Assembly (NCBI RefSeq): GCF_000615285.1
Contig: NZ_BALU01000001.1
Span: 1 to 64,000, forward strand
DNA length: 64,000 bases
Direction of reading: 5' to 3'
Origin: Lactobacillus kitasatonis DSM 16761 = JCM 1039
GTDB taxonomy: Bacteria > Bacillota > Bacilli > Lactobacillales > Lactobacillaceae
Position numbers and translations under genes: made by a program. The notes beneath the pieces are model-generated. The model searched no databases, had not been told where the DNA came from, and saw only the letters and a program-made list of their open reading frames with translations. Shown here piece by piece: positions 44,306 to 53,898 of the stretch. Positions within the stretch are counted from its first letter, which is position 1; each line of letters begins with the position of its first letter.

Positions 44306-46938
44306 TTAATCCTTTTTAACATTAGCAACTTTGACATATTTATTGTTACCAATGCGATAGAACTTTTTACCTTGGATAGTAACAATCTTATCATTATCCA
44401 GTGCTAAGATTGTGTTCTTCTTCTTTAGAACAATATGCTTGTGACCTTTCTTAATGGCCTTACCGCTCTTTGTGTAAACAAAAGCGTTATGGATCAAAAC
44501 TTTGCGTTTCAAAGTATTATTAACTTTGACGTATTCATTTTCTCCAATTTGGTAGAATTTCTTACCGTTGAAGGTAAAGATTTGACCATTGTTCATAGCA
44601 TGAATAGTTTTACCCAATTTAAGGACAATGTTCTTACCATTTTCTTTAAGAGTAGTAATTCCATCATTTTGATAGATATAAGCATTATGAGTCAAAACAA
44701 TATCAAGAGCTGGTAAAAGCTTATCAGTATCACCATTGCCTTGAATTTGTGATGAATCAGCTGAACCAGTATTAGTGATGGAGCCAGCATTATCAGTATC
44801 ACTAGGGGTTTCTGGGTTAACTGACTCAGCTGGCACAGGAGCGATAGTATAAGTTACTGTTACAATTATTGGCTTATTTGGATCTGCTTGTGCTTTAGCC
44901 ACAATTGCTACATTAGGTACTAAACCATCAACTTTAGGCACAGTGTAATCTCGGAAATAAACAGGATCTATAGGTGTAGAAATTGGTGTTTCTGTTTTAG
45001 TTACCCAATCTAAAATATTATTAGATGGTTTGGACCCTTTTGTAGTTAAGTCAACTTTTACTTTTTGGTTAGGTACATTAACTGTTTGTGTAACAGAATC
45101 TTGCTTTTTACCTGTATAGCCAGCTGGATAAACAAAATTAATTACACGTTTAGCCTGAATGGTCTTTGTCGGAATTGATGTATTGTTATCAAACATATAG
45201 CTCATATCAGTAACATTACTGGTTTGCCAATCTTTAAGCGGTGTTAAGTCGCTAATGTGATTTTCAGCAAACATACCGCTCATATCAGTAACCCCACTGG
45301 TTTGCCAATCTTTAAGCGGTGTTAAGTTGCTAATGTGATTTTCATCAAACATACTGCTCATATTAGTAACATGGCCTGTTTGCCAGCCTTTAAGCGGTGT
45401 TAAGTCGCTAATTTGATTACTTTGAAACATGTGGCTCATATCAGTAACATTACTGGTTTGCCAATCTTTAAGCGGTGTTAAATCACTAATGTGATTTTCC
45501 TCAAACATGTAGCTCATATTAGAAACATTAGAAACATCTAAATTAGAGCCATCAAATTTAGTAAATTTGCCTTTAGACCAAAGCGAATTAAATTTATGTC
45601 CCCAAGTGTTACTCCAATCACTGCCGATTGCTTTAACTTGTTTATTATTAGTTTTAGAAAAGGCTACCGTAGCATCTTGGGCAGTAGTTTTATCACGGAA
45701 AATTATATGCATAAAATCACTAGTAACGCCAACTTGCTTACCCGATGTGCTAATGCCCGCTTTGGCAAAATCGGCTTCGTTAGGCACAATAATATGATTA
45801 GCATCGCCAGTATAATCAGTTAATTGATAGTAATCGCCTTGGACACTGCCTTGCCAATCATTTACATTAAGCTTGCCCCATGTAGCTTCATCAAAACCGC
45901 CGTTAGTATCGTTAGCCGGTGATATTGCCTTTGATTCAGATAGCATTTTTGCATCAAGCTTTTCATCTATAGTTGAATTTAAAGCAGCTGTTTTTAGTTT
46001 ATTTTCAGCAGAATCAGCAGCCGCTGGCTGTTGACTAGAAATATTTAATTTAGAATTAACTAAAACCATTTTAGTCGAATTTTGATTTGAATGGCTGTTA
46101 ATCTGTGTTTGGCTAGTATTATTGCTGTCAAAACTGCTGTAAAACATATGGTCCATATCAGTCACATTAGAGACGTCTAAATTAGATCCATCAAATTTTT
46201 CAATGTCATCATCAGCAAAAGCACGATAACCGTTAGTTAATTTAGTTTTTTGGCCATCCGTTTTAGAAAATGCAACAGTTTTAGCTTTTAATGTTTGAGT
46301 CACATCACTTGAAATCTGTGTTTGTAACTTATTTTTATTTCTACCAGCTTTAGCAAAATCAGCACCGTTAGGCACAATTATATGATCATGATCTGATCCA
46401 GTATAGCCGGTAATATTTAAATGTTTACCATCTTCATAAAGCGTCCAATTATTAACATCTAGTTTACCCCAAGATGTGTCAAAGCCACCATTTGAAGCAT
46501 CTGCTGAATTGGCTTTTTTCATTAAATTGGTAGCAAGTTTTTTACTAGTAAAGAAGAACTTGCTATTTTTGTTAGCCACATCCAGCGTGGTTGCATTTGA
46601 TGGATTGGTGCCTCTTTGAGGTGAACTTGACGTCTCAATGCTTCTGTTCTCTGGCTTTAAACTCTGTTGACGATTGAGTTTAGCCTTGGTTTCATCAAAA
46701 TTCTGGTTTGACTCTGTTTCAGCAGAACCTGGTTGGTTTGCATTCACACGAGCTTCTGCAGAAACTGTCGATTCTACAGGGTGGAAGATTTCGTTACTAC
46801 AGAACTCTTAGGGGTGCTGGCTGAAACATCTGCCTTCACGCTTTGCCCCTGACTGGCAAAGAAAGCCGTGCCAATTACGACACTGGCTAAGCCAACTGAG
46901 AGCTTGCGCAAAGAAAAAATCTGTTTGTTTTCATCCAT
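44306..46938 (-). pseudogene. YSIRK-signal BspA/DUF285 adhesin with MucBP-like and SLAP domains, frameshifted
   Basis: Start ATG 46938. Signal FSLRKLSVGLASVVIG, cleavage near VKADVSA. Two N-terminal DUF285-like modules (NWTLYEDGKHLNITGYTG and DWQGSVQGDYYQLTDYTG) precede four to five 26-residue repeats (DLTPLKDWQTSNVTDMS), a MucBP-like region (INFVYPAGYTGKKQDSVTQ) and two SLAP repeats at the end (GKKFYQIGENEYVKVNN, GKKFYRIGNNKYVKVAN). There is no LPxTG motif; SLAP repeats likely hold it to the wall. One more base in the GGG at 46779-46781 restores KSSTPVESTVSAEA, giving about 876 residues. Confidence 0.85.
45180..45530 (-). repeat. 78-bp in-frame tandem repeat, four to five units
   Basis: The motif TTTGCCA(A/G)(T/C)CTTTAAGCGG recurs at about 45223, 45301, 45379 and 45457, a period of exactly 78 bases (26 codons). 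Units differ by few bases, so copy number may vary between strains. Confidence 0.85.
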
Positions 46939-47267
46939 AAATATACATTCTCTTTTCGTTATTAAATTTTTTACGCATAACTGGTCGCTTTCAACTACGC
47001 TCTTAATATATATCAAAATGAAAAGCTTGAAAAGAGATTTTCACTGTTTTTTTGCGTGACAATTTTTTAATTTAGCAATGGGTGAAGTTGCTTGTCTTTG
47101 TTATACATTGTATAACAAAGTGCTCATTTCATTTTCTGTCTTCCTACAGTTGTTATCATACTACTTATATTCCTGTATGTAGATTGCTTGTCTTAGTACA
47201 AGAAAGGCAAGATAGTCCTTGTTTCTGCGTCTTTTAAGCTTCATTGGTAGATCAATATTGCTTATAT
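46939..47267. other. Gene-free region upstream of the adhesin
   Basis: 329 bases with no convincing gene. It should hold the adhesin promoter. A perfect 11-bp palindrome lies at 47096-47120, and an imperfect one (TTGCTTGTCTT/AAGAAAGGCAA) at about 47186-47210. The right border is the IS30 remnant. Confidence 0.5.
47096..47120. promoter_or_regulatory. Perfect palindrome CTTTGTTATAC-ATT-GTATAACAAAG
   Basis: 11-bp arms separated by three bases, about 160 bases upstream of the adhesin start. It has no T-tract, so an operator is more likely than a terminator. The binding protein is unknown. Confidence 0.45.
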
Positions 47268-47616
47268 CTAGCAACCCATGCTGGTGGCATCAAATTTAGC
47301 TTTGAATCGCTTAGAAAGCATCTTGAGAAAAACAGCATAATGCTTTAATGGATCCCGTTTATAGCAGTTTCTGCGTCGCTTATCATGATAGATTTGTGCA
47401 GTATCAGCGTAGTAATGCTCATAGAGCAAATAATTATGATCTCTTGACGCTACCACGTTTGATTTCGCGACTGATTGTCGACTTATGGCAGCCAACTTCT
47501 TGCGCGATAACAGTACGGGAAGTTATGCCGGAATCCAGCATTGCTTGAATTTGTCCACGTTGTACGCTGGTTAATTGATGATAGTGCTTAGAAATGCTAG
47601 AATTTGAATTGGTCAT
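47268..47616 (-). pseudogene. IS30-family transposase, N-terminal fragment
   Basis: HTH part QLTSVQRGQIQAMLDSG, SRTVIAQEVGCHKSTISREI is typical of IS30 transposases in lactobacilli, starting at ATG 47616. A frameshift near 47465 separates it from RDHNYLLYEHYYADTAQIYH and DPLKHYAVFLKMLSKRFKAK, after which the gene ends at 47268 without its DDE domain. About one third of the transposase remains. Confidence 0.8.
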
Positions 47617-47700
47617 GAAGATCTTCCTTTCTTGATTTTTGGTCACTTCAAGTTTAGTTCTTCATGGCCTTTTTGTTTAACACTTAGTGTTGCACTTCAA
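47268..47700 (-). mobile_element. IS30-family remnant
   Basis: Holds the truncated transposase; the right-hand end near 47680-47710 (TTAACACTTAGTGTTGCACT) looks like an IS30 terminus. The left terminus is missing, so the copy cannot move. Confidence 0.65.
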
Positions 47701-47734
47701 TTTTAAATCCGGGCAATTTTAATTTTTAAGAACT

Positions 47735-47822
47735 TAAAAGACCAATCTGGCATAAAAATGGACCGATTTGGTTACTACATCGTAATATACTATAACGTAA
47801 TGTAATATATCGTAATGTAGTA
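47735..47822. mobile_element. Miniature element made of both ends of the ATPase locus
   Basis: 47735-47772 resembles the terminator end of the 39741-41137 ATPase (ACCAATCTGG...ACCGATTTGGT). It is joined directly to 47774-47822, which shares ACTACATCGTAATATACTA and TATAACGTAATGT with the ATPase promoter (41153-41216). Order and orientation are the same but the coding part is absent. It could be a non-autonomous derivative or a deletion scar. Confidence 0.45.
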
Positions 47823-47854
47823 AAAATGCCATGCGAACAGATGCATGGCATTTT
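47823..47854 (-). terminator. Rho-independent terminator of the GH31 gene
   Basis: AAAATGCCATGC pairs with GCATGGCATTTT around an 8-base loop; T-rich on the minus side. Confidence 0.85.
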
Positions 47855-47871
47855 ATTATCTTTAATTCTTA

Positions 47872-50177
47872 CTACTTCTCTACATACTTACCGTTCTTGT
47901 ACTTGAATACCACTTTCCTATCTGGCAATTCTACCGTAATCTTACGATATACCGGACCGTAACCGTGCTTTTCAAGTTTAACTTTTGCAGATCCATCCTT
48001 GGCTTTAATCTTGTACAAGTTGTATTCGCCATCTTGATACTTAAAGTCTGTACCGTTATCTTGATAGTGAACATACTTACCCTTTTCGTCAAAGACTCTA
48101 AAGGTCATCGTCTCATCTGGTTCATCAGAAACGTGACTAACTTCTTTGCCCCATGGCAAAATTGCACCTTTTCTGACAAACAATGGCAACTTATCAATTG
48201 GTGCATCAACCAAAATCGTGGTCTTTCCAGCATGTTCAACGCCGTTCCAGAAGTCAATCCATTTTCCTTTTGGCAAATATACGGCGCGCTTAGTTTGACC
48301 TTCTTGAACAACTGGGGCTGCCAAAATGTCCTCGCCCACCATATATTCATCATTCAAGTTATACACCTGTGTATCATTTTCATAATTCAAGACAAGTGGA
48401 CGCATGATTGGCAAACCTGTCTTAGTTTCACGATAAAATTCATCGTAAAGATATGGAATGAAGCGGTAACGAAGCTTCAAGTATTTACGGTAAATTGACA
48501 AAGTTGGTTCGCCAAATACCCATGGCTCTTGTGAGCGGGTACCTAGAGCCGCATGGTTTCTGTACAATGGCTAAATAATGCGCCTTCAATCCAACGGGTA
48601 AGCAATTCTGGAGTTGTATCTGCGCCAAAACCACCGATGTCAGTTCCGGCAAAGCTAAAGCCACTCATCCCTAAGTTACATAATTGCGGAATCATCATCT
48701 GCACATGTGTCCATAAACTTTGGTTGTCACCTGTCCACACTGTGGAAAACTTTTGCGTTCCAGCATAAGCTGCACGCGTAATGACAAATGGACGCTTGCC
48801 CGAATATTTCTTCAAACCTTCATAAGTTGCCTTAGCCATATTGTGACCATAAACATTGTGCATCTTCTTATGAGTCGAAGCTTCTTCTTCATTATGGAAT
48901 ATAACGTCTTGTGGAATTTCGCCCTTAAATGAAGCTGGCTCGTTCATATCATCCCAGATACCAGCAACACCCAAGTCAACCAAGTACTTGCAATTCTTAG
49001 CCCACCATTTGCGTACTTCTTTACGGCCAAAGTCTGGGAAGACAGAATCGCCAGGCCAAACTTGGTTTACATAAACCGTACCATCAGGAGCTTTTACAAA
49101 GTAGCCCTTCTCAATTCCTTCTTGGTAGATCTTATAATCATGATCATCTTTCTTCACGCCGGGATCGATAATTGTGATAATTCTGAAGCCAAGCTTGCGC
49201 ATCTTTTTAACAAAATCAGCCGGCTTTTCATAAGTATCTTTTCTCCAAGTGAAGACGCGGTAGCCATTCATGTAGTCGATATCCAGGTGCAAAACGTCGC
49301 ATGGCAAGTCATACTTACGCAAGTTTTCCGCAATCTTCTCAACTTGCTTTTGACTGACACTATAGCCCCAACGTGATTGTTGGTAGCCTAAAGTCCACTT
49401 TTGTGGCATTGGCACACGGCCCGTCAAATAAGTGTAGTTGGTAATAACTTCCTTGAGTGAATCACCACCGATGATGTAGTAGTCAATATTGCCATCAACC
49501 GCTGAGTAGTAGTAATAGTCATTACTTTCCTTACCTAAGTCGATGTGGTTGCGATAAGTGTTGTCAAAGAAAATTCCGTATGGGTGCTTATTCTTCAGGC
49601 CAAGCAAAATAGGAATTGACTTGTACAAACGCGTAAAACTTTCGACTTGTGGATCTGGATTGTCGGTATTCCAGTTGTCGTAAGCATAGTGACGCTTGTT
49701 GATAAAACCAGTCTTGTCGCCCAAACCATAGAATTGCTCATCGTCCGCAAGTGATTTAACAATTTCATAGTAATCCTTGTCATGTGCACCAAGTAATTTC
49801 TTAACGTCATGGCCTTCAGATTCCGCTAACTTAAGGTGTTCCTCGTCCATTTGACGATCGATTGGCGCACGTTTCTTACGATAATCGAGAATTAATGGAT
49901 TGCCTTTTTCATCGTAGACATCAATTTTTTCATCATCGTAGATCTTAATTGTCAGCTTAGCTGTTGATAATTCAACGTGGCCGTCCTTTTCCTTGACCTT
50001 AAAGTCGGTCTTGATTGATTTATCACTGTCAATTGCGTAGGAGTTGCTGGCGTTGCCACGATCTTGAAAGACACGCACGATTTCTGGTGTGATCACAGTC
50101 AAAACCAATGGTTTGTTGTCGTATTTTACAGTAATTTTTTGCCCGTCTTGAGTAAAATTGATAAGTTTGTTAACCAT
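47872..50177 (-). pseudogene. GH31 alpha-glucosidase, frameshifted
   Basis: GH31 (alpha-glucosidase/alpha-xylosidase) architecture: N-terminal beta-sandwich, then the barrel with the nucleophile Asp410 in GIWDDMNEP and the acid/base Asp484 in WTGDN. The frame breaks at 48569-48570; a third C restores GALFSPLYRNHAALGTRSQE and runs on to 47872, giving about 768 residues. There is no signal peptide, so it acts on imported maltose- or isomaltose-type sugars in the cytoplasm. A perfect cre box upstream indicates CcpA control. Confidence 0.9.
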
Positions 50178-50211
50178 AATTTAAATTTACCTCTATTCAA
50201 ATCAGAGTTAT

Positions 50212-50226
50212 GTATTCGCTTTCAAT
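50212..50226 (-). promoter_or_regulatory. cre box upstream of the GH31 gene
   Basis: TTGAAAGCGAATACA on the minus strand fits WTGNAANCGNWNNCW at every position, 35 bases before the start codon. Glucose repression through CcpA is expected. Confidence 0.8.
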
Positions 50227-50267
50227 TTTAACACAATAAGTTTAAGCATTTATCTTTCAAGCAATGA

Positions 50268-50291
50268 AAAAAGTTAGCAAATTTGCTAGCT
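50268..50291 (-). terminator. Rho-independent terminator
   Basis: AGCTAGCAAATTTGCTAACT hairpin followed by six T on the minus strand; ends the 50297-50488 transcript. Confidence 0.8.
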
Positions 50292-50296
50292 ACAAG

Positions 50297-50488
50297 TTAA
50301 TTAAATAGATCCGACATTTTTGTTGGAATATTGTTATTTTCTGCAAAGTATTTTTTGAATGTGTCAAAAGTAGGCTCTTCATCTGCGCGACGGGTGTACA
50401 TATCATGCACTGCCAATAAGCCCGTGATCATTAAATTCACGCCTAAAATAATTAACAAACCGACAAAAATATATAAAAGATAAAGCAT
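50297..50488 (-). CDS. Small membrane protein, paralogue of 35054-35248
   Basis: 63 residues, GGAGGTGC before the ATG. N-terminal membrane segment (MLYLLYIFVGLLIILGVNLM) and a soluble tail ending KKYFAENNNIPTKMSDLFN. The sister gene lies in the quorum-sensing block at 35 kb. Both ends are conserved and the middle varies. No known family recognised. Confidence 0.65.
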   Translation of the reverse strand: MLYLLYIFVGLLIILGVNLMITGLLAVHDMYTRRADEEPTFDTFKKYFAENNNIPTKMSDLFN

Positions 50489-50584
50489 GATTGCACCTCC
50501 GTCATTATATTAGTCATTTGCTCTGTATTACTTAACTAATACACTAATATCTAATAGAGGATTTGTCAATCATTTTTTTCTCAG

Positions 50585-50809
50585 TTACTTTTTCCTGCCG
50601 ATATATAAAAAGCCGTAAATCACTGGCCCAATAACGATTGCTCCAGCTATTGAAAGAACTAAAACAAAGGCAAAACGAGGCATAATAAAAAAGTCTTGGC
50701 CAAAGCCACGAGCAGCCCACATTGCAAAGAATGTTATTACCCAGGCAATGACCATTGAAAGAATTAAGCGCCAAGCTGAAAATTGATTCTGTAAATTTTT
50801 GTTACTCAT
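50585..50809 (-). CDS. Small two-segment membrane protein
   Basis: 74 residues from ATG 50809 (GAGGGAAAAG just before). Two membrane segments at about 12-34 and 46-69, basic C-terminus (YIGRKK). It lies between the small paralogue gene and the immunity-like gene, all leftward. No family recognised. Confidence 0.55.
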   Translation of the reverse strand: MSNKNLQNQFSAWRLILSMVIAWVITFFAMWAARGFGQDFFIMPRFAFVLVLSIAGAIVIGPVIYGFLYIGRKK

Positions 50810-50829
50810 CTTTTCCCTCAAAATAAAAA

Positions 50830-50859
50830 AGCTACTAAACTTATTTAAGTTTAATAGCT
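50830..50859 (-). terminator. Rho-independent terminator
   Basis: AGCTATTAAACTT pairs with AAGTTTAGTAGCT, then six T on the minus strand; ends the 50881-51204 transcript. Confidence 0.85.
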
Positions 50860-50880
50860 CGCTGAATTATTATCAATTAA

Positions 50881-51204
50881 TTATCTTCTACCGATGTTAC
50901 TGAAAGCTAAGCCAAGTGCGGCACCACCTAATGCACCCGCTTGATGTGATACAGGACGTGCATCAGAAACAATTGCTTGGTGGAACTTCATCACGCCGTT
51001 AGATAATTTGCTTTGCCAGCTTAATGGATCAAGACCAACACGAATTAAGTTGCAAACATAATTTGCGGCCTCACCATTTTCAAGTTGATGCTTGGCGTTA
51101 AGTAAAACCTTACGCTCCTCTAGCTTAGTATTTTCATCAACTAACAAATCAGTAATGTTGTTCAAAAGCCAAATCTTTAAATTATCTTTTTCTTCGTTAT
51201 ACAT
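50881..51204 (-). CDS. Possible enterocin A-type bacteriocin immunity protein
   Basis: 107 residues, all helical and soluble: LNNITDLLVDENTKLEERKV, LLNAKHQLENGEAANYV, LDPLSWQSKLSNGVMKFHQA. The spacing and the LLNAKHQLENGE stretch resemble the four-helix enterocin A immunity family, which protects against class II bacteriocins through the mannose PTS. No bacteriocin gene is adjacent, so it may be an orphan immunity gene. The assignment is by eye only. Confidence 0.5.
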   Translation of the reverse strand: MYNEEKDNLKIWLLNNITDLLVDENTKLEERKVLLNAKHQLENGEAANYVCNLIRVGLDPLSWQSKLSNGVMKFHQAIVSDARPVSHQAGALGGAALGLAFSNIGRR

Positions 51205-51284
51205 TGTATGTATCTCTTTTCCTTAACTTTTGACTTGATTATAGTTCTTGTTGTGAGGAAATCAATAGCTTTTTTGAAGAAAAA

Positions 51285-52514
51285 TTAATGCTTAGATGCG
51301 CCTGATGTAGCGTCAGGTTCTTGACTCTTAATTTGGTTATCAGCCGTTACAGGATATGGTTCCATGCGACTTGGATCAGTGTTTGAAGGCATAGTATCTA
51401 GACCATAGTGAATGCGATCGATCTTGGCATGCTTTACATCTGCAATAGTCTTGCAGCCTGTCAATTGCATATCAATCTTTAATTCATTGTCTAGCTGATC
51501 GATAACACTTTCTACACCCTTAGGACCACCCAAGGCCAAACCGTAGAGATATGGACGACCAATACCAACAATGTCAGCACCGAGTGCCAATGCCTTAAAG
51601 ACATGTGAACCACGACGAACGCCAGAGTCAAAGACGATTGGCACGCGGTGGTTAACTGCCTTAGCGATTTCTGGTAAAACGTCAATCGTTGCAGGAGCGC
51701 CATCTACCTCACGGCCACCATGGTTAGTAACGTAGATACCGTCAGCACCTGCACCAATTGCCTTATATGCATCTTCAGCGCACATAACGCCTTTTACAAA
51801 GACAGGTAAGCCTGATTCCTTCTTGATACGAGCAACATCTTCTGGGCTAATCTTTTGAGCACTAGAAGCGTACATTTGCGCAACGCTTTGGCCCTCACCT
51901 TTACCACCAAGATAACGGGTGAAGAAGTCTAAAGGCACTGGATAAGTAAAGTGTGTTCTAAGGTTAGCTTCACGATAACCTGACACAAGGGCATCAACGG
52001 TCAAGAAAATGCCTTTGTAGCCTGCTTTCTTGATTGCATCAAAGACCATCTTGTTGAAGTCCCAATCTTTGCTCAAATACAATTGGAAAAATCTTGGAGC
52101 TTCTGGAGCGGCTGCCGCAATGTCTTCTACGCTCTTGTTAGCATAAGTGCTTGATGAGAAAAGTGCACCAGCTGCGGCAGCACCTTTTTGCGTAGCCACT
52201 TCAGCATCCTTGTGAGCAATACCGTGACAAGCAATTGGAGAAATCATAATTGGTGTCTTCAATTTCATCCCCATAAATTCGGTATCAGTTTGTGGATCAT
52301 CCATATCGGTCAAAGCACGTGGCACAATTTGATAATGGTTAAAGGCTGAAGTATTGGCACGCCAAGTCCATTCATTTTCAGCACCTGAAGCGATGTAGTA
52401 ATATGCACCTTCAGGCATAACTTTCTTGGCCCGCTCTTCTAGTTCATCGACATTGATCATCGAGATCTTTTCATCCCGATCACTTTGAGGAAAACCTTTG
52501 TAATAATAAGTCAT
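51285..52514 (-). CDS. lox: L-lactate oxidase / FMN alpha-hydroxy-acid oxidase
   Basis: 409 residues. FMN alpha-hydroxy acid dehydrogenase family: substrate residues in ANTSAFNHYQIVPRALTDMD, active His265 in NHGGREVDGAPATIDVLPEI, FMN phosphate loop FDSGVRRGSHVFKALALGAD and GIGRPYLYG. It oxidises lactate to pyruvate with O2, giving H2O2, which is common in this clade. A perfect cre box lies 55 bases upstream of the start, so CcpA represses or activates it with sugar supply. Monocistronic. Confidence 0.9.
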   Translation of the reverse strand: MTYYYKGFPQSDRDEKISMINVDELEERAKKVMPEGAYYYIASGAENEWTWRANTSAFNHYQIVPRALTDMDDPQTDTEFMGMKLKTPIMISPIACHGIAHKDAEVATQKGAAAAGALFSSSTYANKSVEDIAAAAPEAPRFFQLYLSKDWDFNKMVFDAIKKAGYKGIFLTVDALVSGYREANLRTHFTYPVPLDFFTRYLGGKGEGQSVAQMYASSAQKISPEDVARIKKESGLPVFVKGVMCAEDAYKAIGAGADGIYVTNHGGREVDGAPATIDVLPEIAKAVNHRVPIVFDSGVRRGSHVFKALALGADIVGIGRPYLYGLALGGPKGVESVIDQLDNELKIDMQLTGCKTIADVKHAKIDRIHYGLDTMPSNTDPSRMEPYPVTADNQIKSQEPDATSGASKH

Positions 52515-52568
52515 AATTTATTCTTCTTTCGTTTAATCTTTTTATATCAGTAATTACTTTTATTATAA

Positions 52569-52583
52569 ATGAAAGCGGATGCA
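52569..52583 (+). promoter_or_regulatory. cre box upstream of the lactate oxidase gene
   Basis: ATGAAAGCGGATGCA fits the CcpA box WTGNAANCGNWNNCW at all defined positions, 55 bases upstream of the start codon. Confidence 0.75.
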
Positions 52584-52774
52584 AAAGTTAGTGGAAGAAG
52601 TAAAAAAACATTTTAATAACAAGGATAGTAGAGATTTTATATTTCACAAAATGATTTTGATATATGCGTATATTGTTATTTTTATTTATTCTATTCCTTA
52701 GTCATTATCTTCATTTTATTTGTGAAAACAAAAATAACTTCTTAGTTTTTAACGACTAGCAGTTATTTTAACTT

Positions 52775-53065
52775 CTAATAATATGACTTCAAAGTTTCCT
52801 GCAACTTCGTCACGCCAGCAGGCACCTTAAAATCGGTCTTAACTAAGTAACCTGACAATTCATCATCAAGTTCCTTAGCGATTTCATTAACCGGCTCATC
52901 TTCACTAGCTCTAAACAAGGCCGGCTTAACAAACTTCATAATATTACTATTACCTAATAACTCAGGATCACTATTAACTAACTCTCTCACCTTAATCATA
53001 AAGTCATTATCTTTAGGATTAATATTGAGGTGCGTAACCACGCCTTCCATTTTTGGATATTTCAT
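52775..53065 (-). CDS. Small soluble protein, unknown
   Basis: 96 residues, acidic, without signal peptide or membrane segment (MKYPKMEGVVTHLNINPKDN). I do not recognise it. It has its own upstream region after the terminator at 53103-53136, so it is a separate transcript. The 210 bases downstream to the lox promoter hold only a weak hairpin and no gene. Confidence 0.6.
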   Translation of the reverse strand: MKYPKMEGVVTHLNINPKDNDFMIKVRELVNSDPELLGNSNIMKFVKPALFRASEDEPVNEIAKELDDELSGYLVKTDFKVPAGVTKLQETLKSYY

Positions 53066-53102
53066 AATTCAGCCTCCGATTTAATTTCGATTTTAGCACA
53101 AG

Positions 53103-53136
53103 AAAAAAGCCATGAATTCTCTTCATGACTCTTTTG
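53103..53136 (-). terminator. Rho-independent terminator of the murE-racemase unit
   Basis: AGTCATGAA pairs with TTCATGGCT on the minus strand, then six T. Confidence 0.85.
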
Positions 53137-53137
53137 C

Positions 53138-53887
53138 TTACTTATACATGTATTTTGCGCAAGCTTCTTTAGGATCCATTCCATTACGAATCTTAAGGGC
53201 TAATTCAATTGAAACATCTGCAATAATTGATTGTGGATCAATTACGTTGTAAGGATGGTCAGGTGCTTTTTCTTGAGCTAGTGACAACTCGGTGCATCCC
53301 AATAAAATTACATTACAACCATATTTATCATGCATTGTCTTCAAAATCTTGTGGTACAAATCATGATCCACAATGCCTTTTTCTTTGATATCAGAATAGA
53401 TCAGTTCATTAACCATCGGTTGAATTTCTGGTCCACCCACTTCAACTTTACGACCAACTTTCTTAATTTCGTCAGCGTATAAATGATCGTAAATAGAACC
53501 TTCAGTTGCAATTAAACCAATTTTTTCTTCATTAGGATAATTATCAACAAAATTATGAACGGCAATACGCATCATATGCAAGAATGGTCGATCAGTCAAT
53601 GCAGCAAGATCATCATAGAAGTAGTGGGCCGTATTGCATGGCATGACGTAAAAGTCCGTACCTAATTTGTCTTGTCCTTCTACGTCATCTTTTAAATCAT
53701 AAAAGAAGTTAGGTTTACTGTGATCCTTGATGTAGGCAGTTCTATCAGGAACTTGTGCATCATTGACCAAAATATAATTTAAATAGTCTTGATCACGTGC
53801 AATCTTAACGCGATGGTTAATTAAACGCACATAACTTTCAGTGGCAATAGTACCCATGCCACCAATAATACTAAAAAAGTGCTTCAT
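53138..53887 (-). CDS. Aspartate/glutamate racemase family enzyme
   Basis: 249 residues. The two catalytic cysteines are Cys84 (MPCNTAHYF) and Cys198 (LLGCTEL), the arrangement of cofactor-free Asp/Glu racemases; GGMGTIAT at the start is typical of aspartate racemase. It lies 11 bases after murE. Lactobacilli of this clade cross-link peptidoglycan through D-Asp or D-Asn on Lys, so RacD supplying D-Asp is the likely role. Glutamate racemase activity cannot be excluded. Confidence 0.85.
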   Translation of the reverse strand: MKHFFSIIGGMGTIATESYVRLINHRVKIARDQDYLNYILVNDAQVPDRTAYIKDHSKPNFFYDLKDDVEGQDKLGTDFYVMPCNTAHYFYDDLAALTDRPFLHMMRIAVHNFVDNYPNEEKIGLIATEGSIYDHLYADEIKKVGRKVEVGGPEIQPMVNELIYSDIKEKGIVDHDLYHKILKTMHDKYGCNVILLGCTELSLAQEKAPDHPYNVIDPQSIIADVSIELALKIRNGMDPKEACAKYMYK

Positions 53888-53898
53888 CGTATCAACTC

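Noticed and set aside
50544-50774. Alternative ORF of 76 codons on the minus strand
   Set aside because: It overlaps the 50585-50809 membrane protein out of frame, has no ribosome site and Cys/Trp-rich composition typical of a shadow frame.
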